Source of the DNA: JAMWDF01 sp964645405
GTDB lineage: Bacteria > Ratteibacteria > UBA8468 > B48-G9 > DSTR01
Assembly: GCA_964645405.1 (NCBI GenBank)
Contig: CAZYCA010000042.1
Span: forward strand, 274,874-338,873
Direction: 5' to 3'
Length of the DNA: 64,000 nt
Part shown: piece after piece, positions 44,463-52,233 of the stretch
Layout of the letters: every line of letters begins with the position of its first letter
How positions within the stretch are numbered: position 1 is the first letter of the stretch
Position numbers and translations under genes: made by a program
The notes under the pieces: generated by a model
Seen by the model: only the letters and a program-made list of their open reading frames with translations
Told to the model about the DNA's origin: nothing
The model's database searches: none

Positions 44463-45161
44463 ATGGAAAGGAAAGGTTTTACTCTCATAGAACTTCTGGT
44501 GGTAATAGCTATTATTGCGATTCTGGCAGCGATGCTTTTGCCTGTCCTGGAAAGAGCCAGGGAAAGTGCCAGACAGGGTGTCTGTCTTGCCAATCTAAAA
44601 CAGCTTGGTATTGCCTGGTTGATGTATATTGATGATTCTGACGGTTATGTCTGGCCTGAGTATAAAGTTGTTCGTTCAGATTTACCTTCACCACCCGGGG
44701 CTGGTGGAAGACCTTTGTGTGAACACTGGCAACATAAACTGAAACCCTACCTTGGCTCCAAGGATACTAATATCGGAGAAAACTATGCTACTACACCTCC
44801 TTCCTGGGTAATGGCTCTGGTAGAAGATTACTGGGTCTGTCCGACTGCTGCAGCGCTTGCCAGAAGAAGGTCACCATATCCTCCGCGACCAGCACTGGGT
44901 AATTATGGTTATCCGTGGTGGTACTGGGGGAGAACTGACATCAGGTTTTGTGCTAAGAAATCAAAAAATCACGGGCTTGTCCCCTTGATTGCCGGGCCAG
45001 CCAATTATGATAATTCCCTGCTTCATCATGGCTCTGCCAGGGTAAAAGTTCATCCACCTAATGCACCCCGGTTGACAGAGATGCTTTTCCTTGATGGCCA
45101 CGCGGAAATGCTGAGTGATATCAGCAGATGGGGTCCTAACACAGCCCTCTGGCCTTATTAA
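44463..45161 (+). CDS. Prepilin-type (type II secretion-like) protein
   Basis: The 232-residue protein is a second pseudopilin. It has the same N-terminal helix (KGFTLIELLVVIAIIAIL), ARQGVCLANLKQLGIAWLMYIDD, and a tail MLFLDGHAEMLSD. AGGAGG 5 nt before the ATG supports the start. It follows the first prepilin gene directly and should share its promoter. The DNA of the two N-terminal regions is similar, which points to a tandem duplication followed by divergence of the globular parts. Its stop overlaps the convergent DUF4838 stop by 4 nt. Confidence 0.84.
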   Translation: MERKGFTLIELLVVIAIIAILAAMLLPVLERARESARQGVCLANLKQLGIAWLMYIDDSDGYVWPEYKVVRSDLPSPPGAGGRPLCEHWQHKLKPYLGSKDTNIGENYATTPPSWVMALVEDYWVCPTAAALARRRSPYPPRPALGNYGYPWWYWGRTDIRFCAKKSKNHGLVPLIAGPANYDNSLLHHGSARVKVHPPNAPRLTEMLFLDGHAEMLSDISRWGPNTALWPY

Positions 45162-47878
45162 GGAAAAAACACAATACCGGCTCTCCGGGGTGAGATAAAC
45201 CAGAGGTTCGAACTGGCAGCCACCCAGGCAGAGCGCCTGTTTTTTACGACGCGGAAGAAGTTGTACCCGGTAACCATTCCTTCAGCCACACGAGGAAATT
45301 CTTTCTCTGGCAGTTCTATTTTCATCTCTGCACACCAGCCCAGGGAAGTTTTCTTCACGCCAGCCGTGGTTCCATTCCAGGTTTCCGGCTGGTAGCCAGA
45401 AGGGGTAACTTTAGCATCAAAAACGCCACCGGCTGAAGTAACAATTGCGACATAGTCAGGTAGAATCAAGCCTATCGCATCAACATTGGTTAAATAGGGA
45501 AAGGGTGGACCCCCGTCCACAGTTTTCTTCTCTGTAAGACTGACAGCATCACGTGCAGCAATATTGTTCAGGACTGAACCAGATTCTTGATAACAATATA
45601 AGGCAACATAAAGCTTTCCCTGGTAGATTCCCAGCCAGATATCAGTTTTCTCCGGAGCAGAAACATTTTCGTAAGGGTAAAGGAAAAGATGACCGGAAAA
45701 AGAAGGTTTGCCCCAAGATGGTTCTATTTCTCCGTCAATGACAGGTTCTTCCGAAAATCTGGTAGCGTCCAGACTCAAGGAAAGAAGAAGAGTTCTTAAG
45801 AAAGAAACAGTTTCCGGACAGAAAATACCCTGCTGTGCCAGTTGCTGGCTGGTTAATTCTAATATGGACAACAATTCTGCTGCCAACTCACTGCTTTTTT
45901 GAAACTTTCTGCTGGCAGTTACCTGTGAAAGAAACCGCTCTGCCAGATACCACAAAACTTCTGGCTGGCTATCCCATTCCGCAAAAGATAAATTGTTTCC
46001 AGTAACTTTTTCCTGGCAGAAGACCTGGAAAGAACCTGGCGCAGAGCTTCTTAACTCTGACATGTAACTGTCCAGACCAGGAAATTTTGCCCATTCCTGA
46101 AGGCACATCAACCATTTTTCCAGAGGGAAATTTCTTTTCTCCTGAATTTCTTGCTGCCTCATCTCCTGCAACTGGCAGGCAGAATGAAAACGCTGGCTTG
46201 CCAGTCTGGTAGCCCCAAAACTATCCTTGAAGTAAGCCAGACGCTGTTTAACTATTTCTGGAAGGTTTCTCTTTCTGGCTTCCTCCTCTGCCTTCAGAAG
46301 AAGACGCCATGCCTGCTCGCATACTTCTGGCGGGAAAATCTCGGTAAACTGCTCTTTTTTATATCTGGAACCAAGCAGCCGGTACATCCCCCGGCAGGAA
46401 CCGGAAGGTTTCTGCTGGCACCAGGCTTTTTCCAGAAAGTCAAAGTATTCTTTCATCAGAGGACCAGCTTCACCAAATAATCCCTGGCACCACTGCTGGC
46501 TAAGTTTGTTTACGTCTAATTCCGGATTCCATAGAAGTTTCTCCAGAATATAGAGTTTTGGACCATCCAGCCCCCAGTTGGGATAGGCTTCTGCATAAAA
46601 ACCATCAGCCCCGCATCTGGCAGCAAACCGTAACCCCTCTGCCAGATAGTGCAGGTAAATTCTGGGGATGAAAAACCCATCACCGTAAAGATACTCGTAA
46701 AGACCAAAATGCGTGGCAAAACTGGAAATACGTTTGATGGTAGAAAGGTTCTTTTCCCGGTAGCCTGAATCAAAAGCATCAGCCAGAGACTGTGTAAAGT
46801 AAGGCATGAGAAGAAGATGAAGTTTTTCCGGATACCAGGTATTCAAATCACTGTAAGCGAGAAAACCAAGTCTCACCCGGGGATATTTCTCAGCCACCTT
46901 TTCTGCTACTTGCTGATAAAATCTATACATCCGGTAGGCATTGGCCTGTCTGGAAGATGGTGGCAGTCCTGGTGGAGAAATCTTCAGGCATTCCTGACAC
47001 TGACAGAACCCACCACTATCATTGATGCCCAAACTGAAGGATTCTCTACCTGGATTTTGTTCCAAAAAACGGGAGATACTTTCCACAGTAAGAGCTACCA
47101 CCTCAGGATTGCTCACACATGGCTGCCAGTAAGCAGTCTGTCCTGCTGCCGGGACAAATCTTTCACCGGGTTTAAGGTTTTTGTAAACCGGGTTACGTTT
47201 CCTTTCTTCTTCTGAAATTACAGGAAAATACTCCGGATGATTAGCATACTTAACAGGGTCAACAATCCGGTGCAGATTATGATGAAAGAGGAAGCGACCG
47301 CCGCCTCCGGAAGCCCTTACCCTCCACGCCGGTCCAGCCTTTCCGCAGTAACCGCTCCAGTGCCGGTGTTTAAAAACTGGATTTTCTACCCATTTCCCGC
47401 AGGGAATGAGAATTTTTTCCAGTTTGGGATATTCTTCGCCCAGAGGACCAGGAAAGTACTGGTCTACCCCAAAAAAATCCCTGCAGAAATTGGCTTCTGC
47501 CCACATTTGAGGGTGGCCCGTATCAGTTTTAGCAGCTGCGGCATAGATTATCACCAAGTCTGGTTGCACAAGAAAAATGTAACCTTCGCTATCTAACTGG
47601 CTAATCTCCTGGCTAAGCAGTTGTTTGGCTTTTTTTGTTTCTCCGATGTAAACTGGATAGTCATCTTTTCCCGGTACATAATTGTTCTCCCCTATCTCCT
47701 TCAGTCTTATTCCAGTACACTTTTCCACTGCCTGCCTGAGAAATAAACTTCTTCCCACAACCACAGCCTGCTGTTTCCTGTCCACCAGAGGGAAATAATC
47801 ACCAGCCAGAGTTACAGTAGAAAAATTTATCCCGAAAGCAAAGAAGAGAAACAGAGAAGGGAAAAGTCCTGTCCTCAT
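45158..47878 (-). CDS. Secreted DUF4838 protein with CBM9-like C-terminus
   Basis: The 906-residue protein has a signal peptide (LFPSLFLFFAFGINFSTVTLAG). A GH67N-like N-terminal domain follows (LRQAVEKCTGIRLKEI, VYIGETKKAKQLL). The DUF4838 domain has Cys292, 294 and 297 (GINDSGGFCQCQEC) and EAYPNWGLDGPKLYILEKLLWNPELD near 435. The C-terminal CBM9-like domain begins at about 735 (PVIDGEIEPSWGKPSF). It probably acts outside the cytoplasm on a uronic-acid- or hexosamine-containing polysaccharide; this is inference from the fold. Its ATG comes 1 nt after the gntR stop, so it is co-transcribed with the regulator from the operator-bearing promoter. Confidence 0.8.
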   Translation of the reverse strand: MRTGLFPSLFLFFAFGINFSTVTLAGDYFPLVDRKQQAVVVGRSLFLRQAVEKCTGIRLKEIGENNYVPGKDDYPVYIGETKKAKQLLSQEISQLDSEGYIFLVQPDLVIIYAAAAKTDTGHPQMWAEANFCRDFFGVDQYFPGPLGEEYPKLEKILIPCGKWVENPVFKHRHWSGYCGKAGPAWRVRASGGGGRFLFHHNLHRIVDPVKYANHPEYFPVISEEERKRNPVYKNLKPGERFVPAAGQTAYWQPCVSNPEVVALTVESISRFLEQNPGRESFSLGINDSGGFCQCQECLKISPPGLPPSSRQANAYRMYRFYQQVAEKVAEKYPRVRLGFLAYSDLNTWYPEKLHLLLMPYFTQSLADAFDSGYREKNLSTIKRISSFATHFGLYEYLYGDGFFIPRIYLHYLAEGLRFAARCGADGFYAEAYPNWGLDGPKLYILEKLLWNPELDVNKLSQQWCQGLFGEAGPLMKEYFDFLEKAWCQQKPSGSCRGMYRLLGSRYKKEQFTEIFPPEVCEQAWRLLLKAEEEARKRNLPEIVKQRLAYFKDSFGATRLASQRFHSACQLQEMRQQEIQEKRNFPLEKWLMCLQEWAKFPGLDSYMSELRSSAPGSFQVFCQEKVTGNNLSFAEWDSQPEVLWYLAERFLSQVTASRKFQKSSELAAELLSILELTSQQLAQQGIFCPETVSFLRTLLLSLSLDATRFSEEPVIDGEIEPSWGKPSFSGHLFLYPYENVSAPEKTDIWLGIYQGKLYVALYCYQESGSVLNNIAARDAVSLTEKKTVDGGPPFPYLTNVDAIGLILPDYVAIVTSAGGVFDAKVTPSGYQPETWNGTTAGVKKTSLGWCAEMKIELPEKEFPRVAEGMVTGYNFFRVVKNRRSAWVAASSNLWFISPRRAGIVFFP

Positions 47879-47879
47879 C

Positions 47880-48524
47880 TTACAAACAGAAACTGCTCTT
47901 GTCCTTTCTCAGCCATTGCAAAATGGTTTTGCCTGACCAGAGTATATGTTTCTTCATTAAGGAACCAGCCAGACGGCTGTTTTTTCTCGCCAGAGCTTCT
48001 GTGATTTTTTCATGGGTGTAAGGATTGACATCTGAAGGAGAGGGATAATAACGGTTTCGCAGATACATGGAAGAGTAAATCAGGCGAATTTTTTGCATCA
48101 GCGAAAAAAGGTAACGGTTTTCTGCTTTTAGAAGTATCTTCTCATGAAAACGTTGGTCCAGGGCAAAGGCTTGCTGATTCTTTCCTTTCTGCCTGGCTTT
48201 CTGGTAAAGCCGGCTCAACCGGTAAAGAGTTCTAAAATCTCTTTCTGTCATATGTTTAACAGCCCGGGACGCGGCATAACCTTCTAAGAGAGCCCTGATT
48301 TCATATAGATGCCATATTTCTTCTATCTGCCACGGACGGAAGGTAATACCCCTGTTCCTACCAGAAACTATAATTCCCTCCATCTCCAGATGTTTAATCA
48401 CTTCCCGGACAGGTGTACGACTGACCCGGAATTTTGAAGCCAGAATTTTTTCTGTTAAAGGACCTTTGCTTTTTAATAGAAAGCTATGTACACGGTCAAC
48501 CAACTTCCTTGTCTGCCTTTTCAT
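47880..48524 (-). CDS. GntR-family regulator, FCD (FadR-like) type
   Basis: The 214-residue protein (from ATG 48524) has a winged helix at the N-terminus (PLTEKILASKFRVSRTPVREVIKHLEMEGII). A C-terminal FCD domain carries its likely metal ligands in LDQRFHEKIL, YTHEKI and MKKHILW. FCD regulators are usually repressors released by sugar acids such as uronates. The start at 48524 lies just 10 nt after the -10 box and directly after the operator, with no ribosome site, so leaderless translation is likely. ATGs further upstream (48536, 48563) would lie in or before the promoter. It is divergent from a DUF4838 gene and runs straight into another. It probably represses itself and the GTATAC promoters. 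Confidence 0.87.
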   Translation of the reverse strand: MKRQTRKLVDRVHSFLLKSKGPLTEKILASKFRVSRTPVREVIKHLEMEGIIVSGRNRGITFRPWQIEEIWHLYEIRALLEGYAASRAVKHMTERDFRTLYRLSRLYQKARQKGKNQQAFALDQRFHEKILLKAENRYLFSLMQKIRLIYSSMYLRNRYYPSPSDVNPYTHEKITEALARKNSRLAGSLMKKHILWSGKTILQWLRKDKSSFCL

Positions 48525-48563
48525 AATTGTATGCATATTAACATAAAGCCTTTTCAGTGTCAA
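48525..48563 (-). promoter_or_regulatory. gntR promoter and autoregulatory operator
   Basis: On the minus strand, TTGACA (48558-48563), 17 bp, TAATAT (48535-48540). AATTGTATGCATATTA (+ strand 48525-48540) covers the -10 box and transcription start and directly abuts the start codon. It matches the reverse complement of the 40966-40981 site at 14 of 16 positions, which ties this regulator to the other promoters. Confidence 0.7.
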
Positions 48564-48573
48564 GGATACTACC

Positions 48574-48602
48574 TTGAACTTTTGAATTCTACAGAGTATA
48601 AT
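48574..48602 (+). promoter_or_regulatory. Promoter of the 48627 DUF4838 operon
   Basis: TTGAAC (48574-48579), 17 bp, TATAAT (48597-48602), followed by a short leader with GGAGG before the ATG. It does not itself overlap the operator at 48525-48540, which is about 34 bp upstream of the -35 box; action at this promoter is uncertain. Confidence 0.65.
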
Positions 48603-48626
48603 GCAAAGTAAAAGTGGAGGTCCTTC

Positions 48627-51245
48627 ATGTTCCGGACTACTGTTCTTGTTTTTCTTTTACTGACAATTCTGGCAGGAGCTTCTGGTTTCCCCCTGGTGGA
48701 CGGAGAAAGATGTGCTGTGGTGGTTGTAGCTGATTCTACTGCTACCAGAAAACCAGCTGAACTTCTTCAGGAAATGGTATATCGTTCTACCGGGAAAAGG
48801 CTACCACTGCTGGCAGAAAAAGATTACCAGAAAGGAAATATACCCACCATTTTTCTTGGTCGGACCAGCTATACTCTTTCGTTCCTGGGGAAAAAACTGG
48901 AAAGCCTGGACAGGGATGGTTATATTATAGACGTCAAACCGGACAAGATTTTCCTTGCTGGCGCAACAGACCAGTCGTGTTTGTGGGCAGTAGGCGATTT
49001 TCTCAGAGTATATTTAGGGATTGATTCCTATTTTCCTGCTGATTGCGGGCTGGTGATACCAAAACATAAGCAAGTAATTATCCCGGTTGGCACCAGGCTG
49101 GAACAGCCAGCATTTAAATCCAGGGCTTTCAGTGCGCTTAATACCAACCGGGGTACTCGTTCCTTACCAGAAATGCCCTGGAGGATTCAAAGTGGTCATG
49201 GTCGTTATTCTTTCCACCACAACCTGCACACTTTTATCACAGTGGAGGAATTCGGCCACAGCCATCCAGAGTATTTTGCCTATCGTAATGGCAGGCGCCA
49301 GATTGTTTCTTCTTCTGCTGGACCAAATCCATGTCTTTCCAACCCGGAAGTAGTCAGAATTGTTACGGAAAAATGTCGTAAGTTTTTTGACAGCCATCCG
49401 GAAGCAGAAACGATAAGTTTAGGAATGACAGATGGCGGCTGGTGTGAATGTGAAAACTGTAAGGCTCAGGATAGTCCTTCTCAGGAAATTCTGGGAAGAC
49501 GCGCCCCTAAGAGCGGTTACTACTATCGTTTCCTCAACCAGGTGGCGGCTGCCCTTAAAGAAAGCCATCCCGGGAAGTTTATTGGCGTCTTAGGTTATGC
49601 TGGGGCTGAATTTCCACCAAATTTCAGGGTGGAGCGGAATATTATTCCCTACCTTTGCTACAGCCGGGCGAACTGGTATAACCCGGAAGCCAAAAAGCTG
49701 GACCTGGCACTTACCAGAGCCTGGCTGGAGAAGGTGGAAAGAATTGGTGTCTACGAATACCTTTATGGTTCTCCGTACAGTATTCCCCGTCTGTACACTA
49801 AAAATCTCACAGAATACTTAAGATTTGTAGCAGAAAAGTGCCCGGGCAGCGGATTCTACGCTGAAGTTTATGCTAACAATGGCCTGGATGGACCAAAATC
49901 CTGGATAACAGAGAAAATCATCTGGAATCCACGACAGAACCCGGACAAGCTATTAAGGCAGTGGTGTCAGGCAGTTTTCGAGGAAGCAGCCGCACCAATG
50001 GAAAGTTACTTCCGGTATCTGGAAAATACCTGGAACAGAAACGGCATGAAAGCCACAACATCTTTAGGAAAACTTGCCTTGTACGGGGATGATAAGCAAC
50101 TGGAGATATTTACACCTGAGGACGTAGCAGTCTGCTGGCAAAAAATTGAAGCAGCCAGGAAACTGGCGAAAACAAGGGAGGTGAAAGACAGAATTGAATA
50201 CTTTGCCTCCACTTTTAAGATTACAGACCTCAGTGTCAAAAAGTACCACGCTTATAAAAAGGTCCAGCAGATGTTAGAAACAGGGAAAGACGGGAGAACA
50301 CTTCTGGAAGCTCTTCTGAAAGCTGACAATCTGGCACCGAAAAAAGATGTGAAGCAGTATAGCGAAGAGATTCAAAAATCTGATGCCACGAAGTTCATGG
50401 GTGGAGTGGAAATAAAAACCAGCACTGAGATTTGTGTGAAGATTGTCTCTGATTTAGTCTGGAAAAAAATCCTGGATATATTACAGTCCGGGGAGAAAGA
50501 TGTAAAAAGTTTAAGGAAGATAGCCGGAGTCATCATTTCTGAAACTGGAAAAAACTTCCAGGATGAGGTCAGTCAAAAACGACTGAAGGAACTGATAAGC
50601 ATGGGGGAAAGAATTGCCCCTGCCTGGCAGGTGAATAAACCCCCTAAAATTGATGGCGAACTTAATGATGCCTGCTGGATCTGGCAGGATGACACCCCCT
50701 GGTTTGCCTGGAAAAGCGGCCAGCCAGCTGATGTGAAAACTTCTTACAGTTTTCTCTGGGATGATAACTTTCTTTATGTTGCTTTTCGCTGTCTCCAACC
50801 AGGAATAAAAGACTTTCCCCTCTGCCGGGGTCAGGGAGCACCTGCCTGGAGATATCCCAGTATGGAGATCTTTCTTAATCCAGATGCCTCCCAGGCTCAA
50901 CTGGCTGATCCTTTCCGGTATGCCGAGGAAGGTCCAGAGAAAGTCAGGCTGATGCAGATTATCATTGCCCGGGGTGGGGGAACCTGGGAGAGGGACCAGC
51001 AGGCACTGGTAGAGTCAGCGACTAAATCTAATGAGGACAGCTGGCAGGCAGAATTAAAAATTAGCTGGTCAAAACTTAATTTCGGACCCGGCCGGTATAG
51101 ATTTTTAAGGCTTAATCTGGTGAGAAACACTGGCACTGGTGGTCAGAGTAGTGTAACCTGGTTTCCTTCCACTGGAGCTCATGCCAGCTACCAGTCCAGG
51201 GGCTGGCTTATTTTTACTGAAGCAGGAGGAAAAAATGAAGATTAA
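48627..51245 (+). CDS. Secreted DUF4838 protein with CBM9-like C-terminus
   Basis: The 872-residue protein has a signal peptide (VLVFLLLTILAGASG) and a GH67N-like domain. The DUF4838 domain has Cys273, 275 and 278 (GMTDGGWCECENC) and FYAEVYANNGLDGPKSWITE near 415. The C-terminal CBM9-like domain begins at about 670 (KPPKIDGELNDACWIW). It is the shortest of the CBM9-bearing DUF4838 proteins here. GGAGG precedes the ATG. It is the first gene of an operon with a GH130-like phosphorylase (11-nt overlap) and another DUF4838 protein, and it is divergent from gntR. Confidence 0.8.
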   Translation: MFRTTVLVFLLLTILAGASGFPLVDGERCAVVVVADSTATRKPAELLQEMVYRSTGKRLPLLAEKDYQKGNIPTIFLGRTSYTLSFLGKKLESLDRDGYIIDVKPDKIFLAGATDQSCLWAVGDFLRVYLGIDSYFPADCGLVIPKHKQVIIPVGTRLEQPAFKSRAFSALNTNRGTRSLPEMPWRIQSGHGRYSFHHNLHTFITVEEFGHSHPEYFAYRNGRRQIVSSSAGPNPCLSNPEVVRIVTEKCRKFFDSHPEAETISLGMTDGGWCECENCKAQDSPSQEILGRRAPKSGYYYRFLNQVAAALKESHPGKFIGVLGYAGAEFPPNFRVERNIIPYLCYSRANWYNPEAKKLDLALTRAWLEKVERIGVYEYLYGSPYSIPRLYTKNLTEYLRFVAEKCPGSGFYAEVYANNGLDGPKSWITEKIIWNPRQNPDKLLRQWCQAVFEEAAAPMESYFRYLENTWNRNGMKATTSLGKLALYGDDKQLEIFTPEDVAVCWQKIEAARKLAKTREVKDRIEYFASTFKITDLSVKKYHAYKKVQQMLETGKDGRTLLEALLKADNLAPKKDVKQYSEEIQKSDATKFMGGVEIKTSTEICVKIVSDLVWKKILDILQSGEKDVKSLRKIAGVIISETGKNFQDEVSQKRLKELISMGERIAPAWQVNKPPKIDGELNDACWIWQDDTPWFAWKSGQPADVKTSYSFLWDDNFLYVAFRCLQPGIKDFPLCRGQGAPAWRYPSMEIFLNPDASQAQLADPFRYAEEGPEKVRLMQIIIARGGGTWERDQQALVESATKSNEDSWQAELKISWSKLNFGPGRYRFLRLNLVRNTGTGGQSSVTWFPSTGAHASYQSRGWLIFTEAGGKNED

Positions 51246-52224
51246 ATGGAAGACTCACCCCTGTATTAAAAGGTACCCAGGCAATCCAGTTCTTTCCGCA
51301 AAAGACCTACCCTATCGCAGTCTTCTGGTCTTCAATGCTGGTGTCATCAAATACCAGGGTCGTTATGTAATGATGTTCCGGAATGACTATGGCCAGGACA
51401 AAAAGATTACCGGGAGAAACTTAGGGTTAGCCTTCAGCAAGGATGGATACACCTGGCAGGCAGAGAAAAATCCTTTGAATGAAGACCCTGACCATCCCCT
51501 GGCTCGGGCTTATGACCCAAGGATGACCGTTGTGGAAGGTAGAGTTTACCTAACCTTTGCCATAAGTAACCACGGCACCTGTGGAGGTGTGGCAGTAACT
51601 GATGACTTTGAAAAGTGGGAAGTTTTAAATGTCTCTGTTCCTGACAACAGAAACATGGTGATTTTCCCGGAAAGGATTGGAGGAAAGATAGTAAGGCTGG
51701 AAAGACCTTTTGCTGGATATCTCCGGCCAGGAGACAGGTTTGACATGTGGTTATCCACCTCCCCTGACGGAAAATTCTGGGGAGAAAGTAAGGTGGTACT
51801 GGCTACCTATCAGGTGCCATGGGTAAACAACAAGATTGGTCCCGGTGCGCCCCCGGTCAAAACGGAAAAAGGATGGCTGACAGTTTTTCATGGAGTGGAT
51901 ATTGATTCCACACGCAGATGGGGCTGGGAAGGAAACTGGAACAAGCGCTATTGTGCTGGACTGGCTTTGCTTGACCTGGAGCAACCATGGAAAGTAATCG
52001 GTTTGCTGCCTGAACCGTTGCTTGTCCCGGAACCAGAGATAGAATATGAAGCCAGAGGTTACCGGGATTTTGTCATCTTTCCGGGAGGTTTAATCTTAGA
52101 AGACAATGGGATGGTCAGGATTTATTATGGGGCTGCTGATACCGTGGAAGCACTTGCTGAAGCCAGTCTGGAAGACTTACTGCGGTTGGCTGAAAAACCA
52201 CCAGAAATTCCTTTAAAAACTTAG
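51235..52224 (+). CDS. GH130-like mannoside phosphorylase
   Basis: The 329-residue protein has the five-bladed propeller of GH130 enzymes, which cleave beta-mannosides with phosphate to give mannose 1-phosphate. Recognisable segments are NPVLSAKDLPYRSLLVFNAGVIKYQGRY-type blade 1, GLAFSKDGYTWQ, the catalytic-Asp motif AYDPRMTVVEG, GPGAPPVKTEKGWLTVFHG, and YEARGYRDFVIFPGG. AGGAGG before ATG 51235 fixes the start; it overlaps the end of the upstream DUF4838 gene by 11 nt. No signal peptide is seen, so it works in the cytoplasm on imported oligosaccharides. GH130 activity on mannosyl-GlcNAc or mannosyl-mannose is possible, but the substrate is not fixed by sequence alone. Confidence 0.83.
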   Translation: MKIKWKTHPCIKRYPGNPVLSAKDLPYRSLLVFNAGVIKYQGRYVMMFRNDYGQDKKITGRNLGLAFSKDGYTWQAEKNPLNEDPDHPLARAYDPRMTVVEGRVYLTFAISNHGTCGGVAVTDDFEKWEVLNVSVPDNRNMVIFPERIGGKIVRLERPFAGYLRPGDRFDMWLSTSPDGKFWGESKVVLATYQVPWVNNKIGPGAPPVKTEKGWLTVFHGVDIDSTRRWGWEGNWNKRYCAGLALLDLEQPWKVIGLLPEPLLVPEPEIEYEARGYRDFVIFPGGLILEDNGMVRIYYGAADTVEALAEASLEDLLRLAEKPPEIPLKT

Positions 52225-52233
52225 GGAGAAGAT

